Positions 48,136-58,265 of a stretch of 64,000 nt of DNA are shown here, piece after piece. Made by a program: the position numbers and the translations under genes. Source of the stretch: Liolophura sinensis (taxonomy: Eukaryota > Mollusca > Polyplacophora > Chitonida > Chitonidae); contig NC_088302.1 in the NCBI RefSeq assembly GCF_032854445.1, forward strand, positions 40,492,191 through 40,556,190, given 5' to 3'. Below the pieces are notes generated by a model that did not search any database, had not been told where the DNA came from, and saw nothing but the letters and a program-made list of their open reading frames with translations. Position 1 is the first letter of the stretch. Each line of letters opens with the position of its first letter.

Positions 48136-48253
48136 GTGTCTGTATATGTATGTGCATGTGTATGTAATAAGTACATGTGTATCTATTTGTATATCTGCAT
48201 GTGTATGTAATATGTACATGTGTGTGTATTGTCTGTGTTTGCATGTGTGTAAT

Positions 48254-48350
48254 ATAAGTGAGTGAGTGGGTGCTTGAGGTTTAACGTCGTACTCAACAAG
48301 TCTTAGGTGTGGCTCGATCAAGGATTGATCCTGGATCTACCTGTCCCAAG
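48254..48350 (-). mobile_element. SINE-B fragment with larger internal deletion
   Basis: The (GTGA)n tail and gtttaacgtcgtactcaac are followed directly by tcttaggtgtggctcg and gatcctggatctacc. Confidence 0.75.
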
Positions 48351-48724
48351 TGTAATATGTACATGTGTGTGTGTATTTGTATGTGCATGTGTATGTAATA
48401 TGTACATGTGTGTGTATTTGTATGTGTATGTGCATGTAATATGTACATGTGTGTGTATTTGTCTGTATCTGTTAGTGTATATAATACGTACATGTATATG
48501 TATTTGTCTGTGTATATCCATGTGTATATAATATGTACATATGTGTGTACTTGTCTGTGTATCTGCATGTGTATGTAATACGTACATTTTTGTATTTGTC
48601 TGTATCTACATGTGTATATAATATGTACACGTGTGTATCTACATGGGTATGCATTTGTCAGTATCTGTAAGTGTGAGTAATGTGTACATGTGTTTATTTC
48701 TCTGTGTATCTGTAAGTGTATGTA

Positions 48725-48740
48725 CTATATATATTATATA

Positions 48741-48827
<87 letters not shown>

Positions 48828-48842
48828 GTATGTGTGTGTGTG
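48725..48842. repeat. (TA)n microsatellite
   Basis: Over 100 bp of almost pure TA dinucleotide follows the TG-rich array; it may form cruciforms. Confidence 0.95.
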
Positions 48843-49091
48843 TACATATTTTTAGAGGATGTTAACTGTATTGATATACAGATACCCCAATGATGCTACC
48901 CATACCACGAAAACTATCGTTCTCTGTGGCAACAAACGTTATTGAAGTACCTAGATAAATCATTCTGGTGTGGTTGTGAAAGCAGTAATGCAAACAAGAA
49001 TTAATTTTCCCCATCCATGGGTCTAGTCTGTGGGATTTTTCCAACTCCGAACGCCATCTGCACGTGTGCTCTAGAGGAACATTCAGACAAG

Positions 49092-50323
49092 ATGAACCGT
49101 AGTACATGAAATGGCCGTGTCTGACCTGGGTGAGACGGCTTTTGTGACATTGTCTCTTTCACAGGTGCGATAATTTCAGTCGTCTTGTCAAGACCTGTGA
49201 TGAAAACTGTGGGGTAATGCTTACCCTGACAGACGCCTGTCTGTTAAGTCGCTTCGGCGTCATAAAATTGTACATATATCAAATTCCTTTTGTACACATG
49301 TAGCCTTGAAAAATCTGTGTATATTTTAAAAAACTTTCCGCTTGTTTGTACATATCTAAACGTGTTTCGTACATATGTAAAATATGTATTAAAAAATTAC
49401 CATATATATATATAAAATATATATGCCTATTGAAAAGTAGTATTTACTGCAAATTTGTATAGCCTCCATCATAGAGAGGACCGATCCTTGGGAAAAGTGT
49501 CTCTGACCATTTTGTCATATGTGTGTTTTGTCCTAACACAATGTTCCTTATGGTATACAACTTTTGGGTTGTATCACTTGAGAACGATGTAGTTACTACA
49601 TGGGAACGTGGAAAACTCCGAAGTTGTATATCCATAAGGAGTATCATGTCAGTGAAAAAAAATAACCACTGAATGCAGTTTTTATTCACAGGTGCACTGC
49701 ATGGACGGGATGACTTTCTTCAACAACCATCTTCTGTAAGCTGATCATGAGAGTAGCCATGGTATCTTACATCGTTTCAGTTAGAAGCATTTTACTCTCC
49801 ACAGATTCGTCAGCATCTGTTTCTTCAGCAAGAGAGATAAAATCTTCACTAGAAAGTCCGCTGGCGTGATGATAGCTGTAACATGAGTGTTCTGCATTAC
49901 CTGTGACTTGCGCTATGTCATGAAATAGGATTACGCTTACTATCACTTCGACACAAAACAGGAGCAGTGTTTATAACGACCGCAAGTACACTCTTGGTTT
50001 TTTCCCCAAATTTTGTCTGCGCTAACGCTCGTAGTTGGAATTCCCTATTCGGGAATATTTTGCTTCGTTAGAAGACACTAACAACATATGCGGCTGAAGA
50101 CGGCGAACAAGGAGAGGAAGAACACTATCAAATTAGCGTACACGTTACTGCTGATCGTCGTGGTGTTTTTCATCGGTCTAGTGCCTTCATCGTCAGAGAC
50201 AAAGCGCATCTCCTGTGATGGGAAGCTTACATGCTCACGGTATTGTTTTTGTTCACTGGATCTGTAACCGGAAGCCTCAAATGTTCAGAAAGGCACTTTT
50301 TGTAAGAAAAATGTTGAATTGTG
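49092..50323 (+). pseudogene. GPCR copy B, decayed with exon 1-exon 2 fusion
   Basis: The start of exon 1 (ATGAACCGTAGTACATG, from 49092) runs directly into exon 2 sequence (ATGGCCGTGTCTGACCTGG), so most of exon 1, intron 1 and the start of exon 2 are deleted. Exon 2 ends normally at 49164 before GTGCG. Exon 3 homology begins at 49692 after TTCACAG and keeps fragments such as SAGVMIAVT and LRYVMK, but with many stops and indels. The TM7 stretch encoding NWIIYGLTNQRF is absent, which leaves a short junction near 50265. The intron is also homologous to copy C. It cannot be functional. Confidence 0.85.
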
Positions 50324-50804
50324 ATCGTTTACGAGGGCCTTGAGAGGAAATGCACCAGGCTTCTTGTCTTTTCTGAGTGTTTCAGAAGTAAGCCAGCATC
50401 TCTACCAAGACCTTGAGAGAAATGTCACGTTTCCAGAAGACAATGGGATAGAAAAACACATTGGTTAGTGTCACGATACCATGGCTGGAAATTCATATGT
50501 TAGATGTGGATCCTTCCCAATGATAAGAGAATAACACCGCTTCGCTTCAACTGACAATAATCACAAAAAAGGGGAAAATAGCAGCATTTCTAGGCCATTG
50601 ATGTCGTAAATTGCAATTAACTTTGCTTCTGATATGCTTCTAGAGGGCGTTTACGTTGCTACTATTTAAGCATTTCCAAATAAAATTCTGAGTTAAGTTG
50701 ACATAATGTATCCTGTCTTGATGTTTTACATACTAAGTAAACTTAATCGCTCCTTAGAGTCTGAACATGTACCGGTACTGATTCTGTTTAATTTGCGTAC
50801 ATGC
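50324..50804. other. 3' flank of GPCR copy B
   Basis: Homologous in places to the 3' flanks of the other copies, for example aaaaacacattggttagtg near 50452 compared with aaaagacacattggtcaatg near 54004. No gene. Confidence 0.5.
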
Positions 50805-51560
50805 AATGCCCTCAGTGGGCGATGGTCGGGAGTTTTGCAGAATGTCAGTTATGGTATAAATATTCCAGGGTTATTTTGGAATCTAGGCAACCCTTGGGGC
50901 GTCCAATGTGCATACACGTGTCGGATTCGAAAAGTGTCCACTGCAATATTCTTAGTAAGACACGGCGATGTATGAGAAGTACTGCAAAAATATCAGAGAT
51001 GGTAAACTGCAGCGATACCTTTGAATCTGAACAACGCTTGAGGTGAACAATGTGCTGACAAGATGTTGGACAGGCCTTGTTTTCCGTGAGACAGAGCGAT
51101 GTCTGAGAAGTACAGCAGAATGTCAGTGATGATAAACTCCCGTGTTATCTTTCAGTCTGGATAACACTTGCGATGAACAGTGTACTTGAATCATTTCCCC
51201 TACGATGGCCCCTATATGTATAGGCCTATAGTGTCTATTATGTCATCAGATGTGTGACAACGACGAACTGGTCCTGCCAAACCTTATATACATATATAAT
51301 TAACCTTAACCTGCTGTTAGTTGCGGCATACGAGCAAATACACATATTAACTAGATTAACTAACGTTTCAAACAACATCGAGTGTGTCACGCAACACGCC
51401 GGCTTGATCGTTTACCTCCCCGAAAAGTGTAGCACCTTGCTGTTTATTTCTGCAATTAAAATCAATTGAACTCGTTTACATGCAGAATGTCAATGATGAT
51501 GACACTGCAGGGTTATCTTTTAATGTGGATAACGCTTAGGGTGAACAATGTGCAGGTGAA
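50805..51560. repeat. Dispersed fragments of the EXOC1 last exon and 3' flank
   Basis: Four diverged copies (about 50808, 50952, 51088 and 51482) share gagaagtactgcag, aatgtcagtgatgg, taaactccagggttatct and gtgaacaatgtgc. The same sequence is the end of the EXOC1 coding region at 58790-58942 and its adjacent duplicate at 58663. The copies are frame-broken and not expressed as protein. They indicate that the EXOC1 3' end was duplicated along with the GPCR cluster. Confidence 0.8.
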
Positions 51561-51801
51561 ATGTTAGAAAGACGAGGTGGATACGAGCAGCGTCGACTGC
51601 CTATTATTACCAACGTCCTTATGAACGGTAGGGGGTGGGGGGGGGGGGGGGGTGGGGGTGGCGCAATCTAGTATGTACAATGTGCTCATTGATATTGGAA
51701 TTAAAACAATAATGCGAAAACCGAAATATTTAATTCCATATCTGGAAATGAAAGAATCCATCACAGATCTCGGATGAACCAATGAAGTAGCCAGATAACT
51801 T
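51561..51801. other. Unique sequence with poly-G run
   Basis: A G-rich run of about 33 nt (51630-51662) could form a G-quadruplex. Otherwise no feature. Confidence 0.5.
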
Positions 51802-51814
51802 TATTAATATTAAT

Positions 51815-52069
51815 TTTTTTTTTTTTTTTTGATTGGTGTTTTACGCCGTACTCAAGAATATTTCACTTATACGACGGCGGCCAGCATTATGGTGGGTGGA
51901 AACCGGGCAGAGCCCGGGGGAAACCCACGACCATCCGCAGGTTGCTGTCAGACCTTCCCACTTACGGCCAGAGAGGAAGCCAGCATGAGCTGGACTTGAG
52001 CTCACAGCGACCGCATTGGTTAGAGGCTTCTGGGTCATTACGCTGCGCTAGCGCGCTAACCGACTGAGC
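51815..52069 (-). mobile_element. Near full-length SINE-A with target-site duplication
   Basis: Direct repeats TATTAATATTAAT flank it at 51802-51814 and 52070-52082. The poly-T tail, the body and most of the tRNA head are present; the copy stops inside the A box (aaccgactgagc) and lacks the first 12 or so bases of the head. Confidence 0.92.
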
Positions 52070-52129
52070 TATTAATATTAATAAACCCAATTTTTATGAC
52101 CTCTATTAGACGTATCCAACCGTTTTAAT

Positions 52130-52405
52130 ATGCAGTGTATGCTTTGGGTTTTACGTCGTGCCCAGCGATTTAACGAGTCATTAGGTGTGCGAATATATAC
52201 TGTATCTTCTTGAAGCACGGCGAGTCCATGCCGCTAAAGTGCTGCCGCCTCTGAAGTATCATACTGACAGACATGAGACCCTACCCAGTCACATTATACT
52301 TACACCGGGTCAACCAGCCCTGTTTCCTTGCCTTAACCTCTCGTCCCGGGTCTGATCCCGGGTCTCTCGATTTTAAGACGGACGCTCTAACCATTAAGCC
52401 ACTGA
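52130..52405 (-). mobile_element. Third SINE family (SINE-C) copy
   Basis: Read on the minus strand it begins with a tRNA-like head (TGGCTTAATGGTTAGAGCG, then GGGATCAGACCCGGGAC as B box). It ends in a body with gggcacgacgtaaaaccc. It is distinct from SINE-A and SINE-B in head and body. No target duplication was found, partly because the right side meets the 29-bp minisatellite. Confidence 0.7.
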
Positions 52406-52409
52406 AGTG

Positions 52410-52815
52410 TTGTTATGACCTCCATTACTCACAGTCAGACGTTATGACCTCCAGTACCCATAACCGGTCCTTAAGACCTCCAGTACTCACACACAGTTGT
52501 TATGACCTTCTGTCGTTTTGACCTCCATTACTCATAACCAATCGTTTTTGCCTACAATGTTCATACCCAGTCGTTTAGATCTCCAGTGCTTATACACAGT
52601 TGTTTTGACCTCCAGTACTCACACACAATTGTTATGACCTTCTGTACTCATACCCAGTCGTTTTGACCTCCATTACTCATACCCAATCGTTTTTGCCTAC
52701 AATGCTCACACCCAGTCGTTTAGATCTCTAGTGCTTATACACAGTTGTTTTGACCTCCAGTACTTACACAATGGTTTTTAGCTCTAGTACTTATACATTG
52801 TCGTTTTGACCAAAG
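52410..52815. repeat. Second locus of the 29-bp minisatellite
   Basis: The same unit as at 43250-44460 (gttatgacctccagtactc and variants), with about 14 diverged copies. A block of about 115 bp (ctcatacccagtcgttt, cctacaatg) is repeated within it. Confidence 0.88.
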
Positions 52816-52840
52816 CTCATGCACAGTCAGCTCTGAGGAT

Positions 52841-52922
52841 GAGACTGGTTGTCCGCCATCTTCCATTAAAAGTTCTATGCCATCTAAATAATTTGTCTCG
52901 TCTCGTCTCGTCTGTGTTACAG
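52841..52922. repeat. 82-bp direct repeat, copy 1
   Basis: Runs from gagactggttgtccgcc to tctgtgttacag and includes a (CTCGT)n stretch. An almost identical copy lies at 53392-53468, one CTCGT shorter. It resembles no known element to me; the TGTTACAG end looks like a splice acceptor. Confidence 0.85.
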
Positions 52923-53391
52923 GTAAGATTCAGAAGCCATCTGCCCCTCGGTAACACGCCATTTAGTTCTTGTTGTGTTGTAGTTCCTAGCTGATCTATA
53001 AAAACTGATATAACGCGGTTAGCTTTGAAGATATTTGTGGAAGAACAGTTCATAACTCTAAAAGTACATGTTCGCTGACTGTTTATCAAGGTGTTGTTGT
53101 TGTTACAAGCCCAAGAGCGTTAAATCCTTGTAAGAATTAGTCTGAGATGTAAAGCCACACTAGTATGGCATTAGTTCATAGTTTTTGATGCATTTGTATT
53201 CATGATACAAGTAACCCTAAGAGCTCAGTGTAGTTACTTTGTGACTTTAATTCAGACAATGTTCGAACGGGTGTGCATAAACCCGCTAGTGATTGTAGCG
53301 ATTCATGGGAGGCAACTCTCAATGGCATTTTAATTCAGGGGGAAATACTCTGTCCGGAATTATGATGTGATATCAGTGTATACGTTGTATT

Positions 53392-53468
53392 GAGACTGGT
53401 TGTCCGCCATCTTCCATTAAAAGTTTTATGCCATCTAAATAATTTGTCTCGTCTCGTCTGTGTTACAG
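53392..53468. repeat. 82-bp direct repeat, copy 2
   Basis: Matches 52841-52922 except for one CTCGT unit and a C/T change. The flanking sequences are unrelated, so the segment itself was copied. Confidence 0.85.
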
Positions 53469-53699
53469 CCCTACATCGCGCCAGACCATAGGAAGGGCAA
53501 CATGTTTTATTATTGCTTTGCATGATAAGAACTTCACTCTGCATGTTTCTGGTTTAGTCCATTTGCGTTTGTGTGCTGTTGTTATGAACTGTTTTTTCTG
53601 TGCCTACCTTTTGTGTGTTTTTGCCATGATCTGTAATTGATGCTGTTGTATTGCTTCGGCATGGATCATTCCGCCAATGATATTATATCTGTCTGTCTG

Positions 53700-53805
53700 T
53701 CCAACTGAGCCAGGAGGCTCCACCTTCACAAATATAAGGTACACTAGGAAGTAGATCTGTTTCACATTTACACTCGCAGTTTTACATATATGGATGTATA
53801 TGTAT
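53700..53805 (+). promoter_or_regulatory. Orphan copy of the GPCR promoter region
   Basis: aaatataaggtacactag, gaagtagatctg and tcacatttacac align with the sequence just upstream of the copy C TATA box (54648-54718). The TATA itself is altered (catatatggatg). It is followed directly by sequence that elsewhere lies downstream of the GPCR stop codon, so a gene copy appears to have been deleted between them. Confidence 0.65.
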
Positions 53806-54560
53806 CAGGCCATCACCTTTGGCTGATTTATGATCTAGGTAGAAAATCGTAGGGATCGCTTGCTCAAAGCAACCGTAGGCTAACTTCGTTGTAACTACCA
53901 CGGCGACACATGTAAAAACTATATCTTCCAAGGGTAGTTACAGTCAACACTGGCTACGATTGCTTTGTGCAAGGAGCCCTAGATCCAGTAGACATTGGGA
54001 CGAAAAGACACATTGGTCAATGTCCCGATACCCTTGCAGAAAATTCATATCTTATACATATAGGTGTTTCCAACAGGTAATGGATCTTTTCCCTCCACAT
54101 CACAATACAAAAGGGAAACAAACAATACAGAATTTCGAAACCGGTGACATCTAATAAATTGTTATTAATATCACAGCATTTGTTTAACTTAAATCTGCTT
54201 CAGCCATGGTGCTGGAAGAGCAGTAAGGTGTTACTATTTAAGCATTTACGTGAATAATTAGAATAAAACCTCATAAACTGACAACAGGCCAGATTTTACC
54301 CGTGTCTGTTTTCCCTCTCCATGCTGAAGTCTTTTGTACTGTTATTACAAAATACCCTAACAGGTTAAGTTTATTTATTTACCTGTTTGGTGTTTTATGC
54401 TGCACTCAAGAATATTTCACATTTGTCCATTCACCTAAGTTTAGTGAGATAAGCCATTGCACACGCCAATTTACCTGAAGGCTTGTGAAGGAAAACCAAT
54501 GCACTCAACAATTCACCTAAAAGTTAAGTGAGATAAGCCGCTGCACGCGCCAATTAACTT
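53806..54560. repeat. GPCR 3'-flank duplication block 1 (SINE-free copy)
   Basis: Aligns with 56384-57530 over its whole length: catcacctttggctgattta, ctaccacggcgacacatg, ggtaatggatcttttccc, ttcacctaaaagttaagtg. Block 2 has two SINE insertions that are absent here; the empty sites are 53962-53975 (GCTTTGTGCAAGGA) and about 54526-54536 (AAGTGAGATAA). Confidence 0.88.
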
Positions 54561-54582
54561 AAGGGCCAACTGAGCTTTGGAG

Positions 54583-54637
54583 CCACCACCCCTCCCCCCC
54601 ATTCCCCACCCCACCCCACCCCGGCCTCCCACCCCAG
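54583..54637. other. C-rich tract upstream of GPCR copy C
   Basis: Several runs of four or more C on the plus strand give a candidate G-quadruplex on the minus strand, about 70 nt upstream of the TATA box. Function unproven. Confidence 0.7.
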
Positions 54638-54706
54638 CTTTCTCCACAAATATAAGGTACACCAGGAAGTAGATCTGTGTCACATTTACACCCACAGTTG
54701 TACATG

Positions 54707-54718
54707 TATATATAAAAG
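54707..54718 (+). promoter_or_regulatory. TATA box of GPCR copy C
   Basis: TATATATAAAAG lies 84 nt before the start codon, leaving room for a transcription start near 54740-54750 and a short 5' UTR. The element is much better than at the other copies, in line with copy C being the intact gene. Confidence 0.6.
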
Positions 54719-54801
54719 ACCTGGTCGCCGTTCTACATATTCTGATGATATTTTCTTAGTCCTATTCGACGCGCGGTGTCAAGAGGAACATCTCAGACAA
54801 G

Positions 54802-54969
54802 ATGAACTGTAGTACATGTAATGGCAGCACAAACCAGACGACGCACTATGTTAGTTTGCTGGAGAGAAATCCTGCGCTGGCCATTCCTTATGTAACCATC
54901 ATGGCGTTCAACTTGGTGTCGGGGACCTTCGGCAACATTTTGTTTATTGTGTCTGTTATCAAGACAAAG
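54802..54969 (+). CDS. Melatonin-receptor-like class A GPCR (copy C), exon 1
   Basis: First of three exons of an intact 309-residue seven-transmembrane receptor (54802-54969, 55106-55196, 55593-56263; 930 nt with stop). Exon 1 encodes residues 1-56: a short extracellular N-terminus with two glycosylation sequons (N7-G-S, N11-Q-T) and TM1 with the conserved GN (GTFGNILFIV). It ends in phase 0 at AAG before GTAACT. The start is chosen because the upstream sequence has a TATA box and the ATG is conserved in copies A and B and in the orphan exon. The receptor would sit in the plasma membrane and couple to a G protein; the ligand is unknown. The nearest group by motifs is the melatonin receptors (NxIIYGLxNQ in TM7, a FDP..C second loop), but orthology is not claimed. 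Confidence 0.88.
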
Positions 54970-55105
54970 GTAACTGTCATTTTTTAAAACTGATTCAGGT
55001 TTTACGCCATGCTCAAGATATTTCTGATATTTAAAATTACATGACAATTTATTGACAAATCGTTGCGAAAACTCATATATGAGCAATAATGTTGATTCTC
55101 TTCAG

Positions 55106-55196
55106 AAGCTGAGGACAATCGGGAACGCGTTCCTGATCAGCATGGCAGTGTCTGACCTGGGTGTGGCGGCTTTTGTGACAGTGTCTGCTATTACAG
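55106..55196 (+). CDS. Melatonin-receptor-like class A GPCR (copy C), exon 2
   Basis: This 91-nt exon lies between TTCTCTTCAG and GTACGG. It encodes KLRTIGNAFLISMAVSDLG and the rest of TM2, with the conserved Asp of LxxxD (SDLG). It ends after the first base of a Gly codon (phase 1). The 91-nt size is kept in copy A. The intron upstream is 136 nt, the one downstream 396 nt. Confidence 0.88.
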
Positions 55197-55592
55197 GTAC
55201 GGTCATCCAGTCACCTTGCCATATATCAAAGACGATAGACAACTGTGGAAACACGTCTAATGCTTTGACGGATGCTTTTCTGGCACGCCGTTTCGACGAC
55301 ACAAAATTGGGCATAGGTTGAATTTTTTTTCAACTCGTGTTGCCTACATAAATCTTTACCCATGATTAAAAGCTTCCGTTTGTTTGTACATATCCGGAAA
55401 TCTTTCGCACATGTTATAAATTTAACTTTATACAAAATATGTCTATATATTAAAATGTATAATTTTCTACACCTTTGTACAGCGTCAATTATAGAGATTT
55501 CCGATCCTTTCTGAAAGTGACAGACTTTGAGCTCTGTGAGCAAAGTATCCTTTCTAAAGCTGTTGGTCGCACCCCTGTGTTTTGATTGACAG

Positions 55593-56263
55593 GTGCTCTG
55601 TACGGACGGGAATCCTTCCTTCAAAAACCCATCCCCTGTCACCTGATCATGAGTGTGGCCATGGTATCTTGCCTCGTCACAATTGGCAGCATTTTACTCG
55701 TCAGTTTTCACAGATTCGTCATTATCTGCTTCTTCTGCAAGAGAGGTAAAATCTTCACTAGAAAGTCCGCTGGCGTGATGATAGCTGTAACATGGGTGTA
55801 CGGCATTACCTGTGACTTGCGCTATGTCATGAAATGGGACAACGATGGCCATGGCTTCGACCCAAAACTGGAGCAGTGTTTCTATGACCGCAAAGCAGAC
55901 TCTTGGTTTTTAAAAAGTTTGTCTATACTTACACTCGTGGTTATCACAGTTTCCTATTCGGGAATATTTCGCTTTGTCAAAAGACACAGACATGCGATGT
56001 GGAAGTCGGCGACCAAAGAGAGGCAGAACTCGATCAGATTAGCGTACACTTTATTGCTGGTGGTCGTAGTGTTTTTCATCTGCGCAATGCCGTACGTCAT
56101 CGTCACGTTTATAGACAAAGCGAATCTTCTGCCACAGGGAGTTTACATGTTTGTCATGTTGTTACTGTTCACCGGATCTGCCACAAACTGGATTATTTAC
56201 GGCCTGACCAATCAGCGGTTCCAGGACGCCTTCAAACGGACTTTGTGTCTGAGCAAAAACTGA
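55593..56263 (+). CDS. Melatonin-receptor-like class A GPCR (copy C), exon 3
   Basis: Residues 87-309, covering TM3 to the C-terminus. Visible landmarks are Cys102 and Cys182 for the extracellular disulfide, and FHRF (125-128) in place of DRY at the end of TM3. TM4 has Trp154, the second loop reads GFDPKLEQC, and Tyr208 lies in TM5. TM6 has FICAMPY instead of CWxP, and TM7 has N285-WIIY in place of NPxxY. The tail is very short (about 20 residues) and has a cysteine at 305 that could be palmitoylated. Missing the DRY Asp and the NPxxY Pro is unusual but seen in melatonin-type receptors for TM7. The frame is uninterrupted, unlike copies A and B. Confidence 0.9.
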
Positions 56264-56549
56264 TTAGACGCCTCAACTTTTCATAGAGCAGAAAAAGCTA
56301 CTGTTAAACTTGTCATCTTTTACAATCTCCTTGGGAGGAAATACACGACGCTTCACATTTTGTCTGAAGAATTTGGAAATCAGCCATCACCTTTGGCTGA
56401 TTTATGATCTAGGTGGAAAATCATAGGGATCCCTTGCTCAAAGCGACCGTAGGTTAATTTCATTGTAACTACCACGGTGACACATGTAAAAACCATATGT
56501 TCCTAGGGTAGTTACAGTCAACATTGGCTACGACTGCTTTGTGCAAGGA

Positions 56550-56711
56550 TATTTATTTTAATTTATTTATTTGATAGGTGTTTTTCGCCGTACTCAAGAA
56601 TATTTCACTTATACAACGGCGGCCAGCATTATGGTGGGAGGAAACCGGGCAGAGCCCGGGGGAAAACCCACAACCATCCGCAGGTTGCTGCGAGACCTTC
56701 CCACATACGGC
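56550..56711 (-). mobile_element. SINE-A inserted after the block duplication
   Basis: Target duplication GCTTTGTGCAAGGA at 56536-56549 and 56712-56725; the paralogous empty site is 53962-53975. The copy is 5'-truncated after ccttcccacatacgg. Confidence 0.93.
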
Positions 56712-57251
56712 GCTTTGTGCAAGGAGCCCTAGATCTAGCAGATATTGGGACGAAAAGACAAACTGGTCAATGTCCCGATACCCTTGCAGAAAATTCATAT
56801 CTTATACATATAGGTGTTTCCAACAGGTAATGGATCTTTTCCCTCCACATCACAATACAAAAGGGAAACAAACAATACAGAATTTCTAAACCGGTGACAT
56901 CTAATAAATTGTTATTAATATCACAGCATTTGTTTAACTTAAATCTGCTTCAGCCGTGGTGCTGGAAGAGCAGTAAGGTGTTACTATTTAAGCATTTACG
57001 TGCATAATTAGAATAAAACCTCATAAAATGACAACAGGCCAGATTTTACCCCTGTCTCTGCTTTCACTCTCCATGCTGAAGTCTTTTGTACTGTTATTGC
57101 AACATACCCTAACAGGTTAAGTTTATTTATTTACTTGTTTTATGCTGCACTCAAGAATATTTCACATATATTTGCACACGCCAATTTACCTGAAGGTTTG
57201 TGGAGAAAAAGCAATGCACTCGACAATTCATCTAAAGGTTTAGTGAGATAA

Positions 57252-57505
57252 TCGTGCGTGCGTGCTTGGGGTTTAACGTCGTACTTAACAATTTTTCAGT
57301 TATATGACAAAGAAGGAATCCTTAGAGTGCATGTAATGTGCCTCCTTGTTGCAGGACGGATTTCCACCGCTCTTTTATCTAGTGCTGCTTCACTGAGACG
57401 ACTTACCGAAGGAAAGTAAGCTGCACCAGTCGTTGCACTATCCCCTTCATGCTGAGGTCTAAGGTGTGACTGGACCCTGGATTGACCTTGGATCTACCCC
57501 TCCCG
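57252..57505 (-). mobile_element. SINE-B inserted after the block duplication
   Basis: Target duplication TAGTGAGATAA at 57241-57251 and 57506-57516; the paralogous empty site is near 54526-54536. The tail is (GCGT)n and the copy lacks the outer tRNA head (ends at gatctacccctcccg). Confidence 0.88.
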
Positions 57506-57530
57506 TAGTGAGATAAGCCACTGCATTCGG

Positions 57531-58027
57531 ATTTCGGGAGGAAAACCAATGCACTCGAGAATTCACCTCAAGGTTTAGGGAGAAATGCCACTGAACATGA
57601 GAATATTAACACAGTGAAAAGACTTTTGACGACTCATGTCAATTCTTTATACATGGAATTGCGACTTTTTATACGTTACTTCTTTACAACAGTCATTTCT
57701 TTATTCATGTCCTTTAGATGAAATGTTACTGTACATATTTCACAATAATACAATACACCACATATAAACATGACCTGATAACATTTACATTCAAAGCACT
57801 TTTGGACAAAATGTTACAAAGCTGTTCAAACAGGTAGTGCAGACATCTGAAAGTTTGCCAAGGTGCATGATTAGTCATGGAGTACCTAGGTCAGCATTGT
57901 AACACCATGACAAAGGTCAAACTATCTTCACCCCTGCACTTCACAATGATTTTATGTTTACCAAGCTCCGTGATTTTTTATGAATGTTAAGATCCACACA
58001 AGGACAAAATGGCTGAAAATACATCGA
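57531..58027. other. Unique sequence between GPCR cluster and EXOC1
   Basis: AT-rich, with no motif-bearing frame. A short repeat of the aattcacctcaaggttta type seen in the flanking blocks ends near 57600. Confidence 0.4.
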
Positions 58028-58265
58028 TATATTTATTTATTCGAATGCTGTTTTACACTGTACTCAAGGATATTTTATGACAGCCGCCAGTATTAAGGTG
58101 AGAGGAAACTGGGCAGAGCCCCCAGGAAACCCACGACCATCCGCAGGTTGACTTTGCCAGGCATGAGTGGAAAGGAAGCCAGTTTGAGCTGGGTTTGAAC
58201 TCACAGCGACCGCTGGGAGGCTCCTGGTTCATTGTTCTGCATTAGCACGTTAACAACCACTCCAG
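58028..58265 (-). mobile_element. Diverged SINE-A copy
   Basis: tgctgttttacactgtactc, gagaggaaactgggcagagc, acccacgaccatccgcagg, gagctgggtttgaactcac and a decayed tRNA head up to aacaaccactcc. Older than the other copies judging by divergence. Confidence 0.8.

Larger units (their letters stand above)
47765..48720. repeat. TG-rich minisatellite, about 47-bp unit, interrupted by SINE-B pieces
   Basis: The unit is built from atgtgtatgtaatatg, tacatgtgtgtgtatt and tgtctgtgtatctgc. It is broken by SINE-B fragments at about 47953-48135 and 48254-48350. Reading frames on both strands are repeat artefacts (Cys/Val-rich or Thr/His-rich). Confidence 0.9.
56384..57530. repeat. GPCR 3'-flank duplication block 2 (with SINE insertions)
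   Basis: Paralogous to 53806-54560. It contains a SINE-A at 56550-56711 and a SINE-B at 57252-57505, each with target-site duplications and a matching empty site in block 1. After the SINE-B the sequence gccactgcattcgg continues the paralogy briefly. Confidence 0.88.

Noticed and set aside
47714-48855. Thr/His- and Cys/Val-rich frames around 48 kb
   Set aside because: They arise from the TG-rich minisatellite and its complement.
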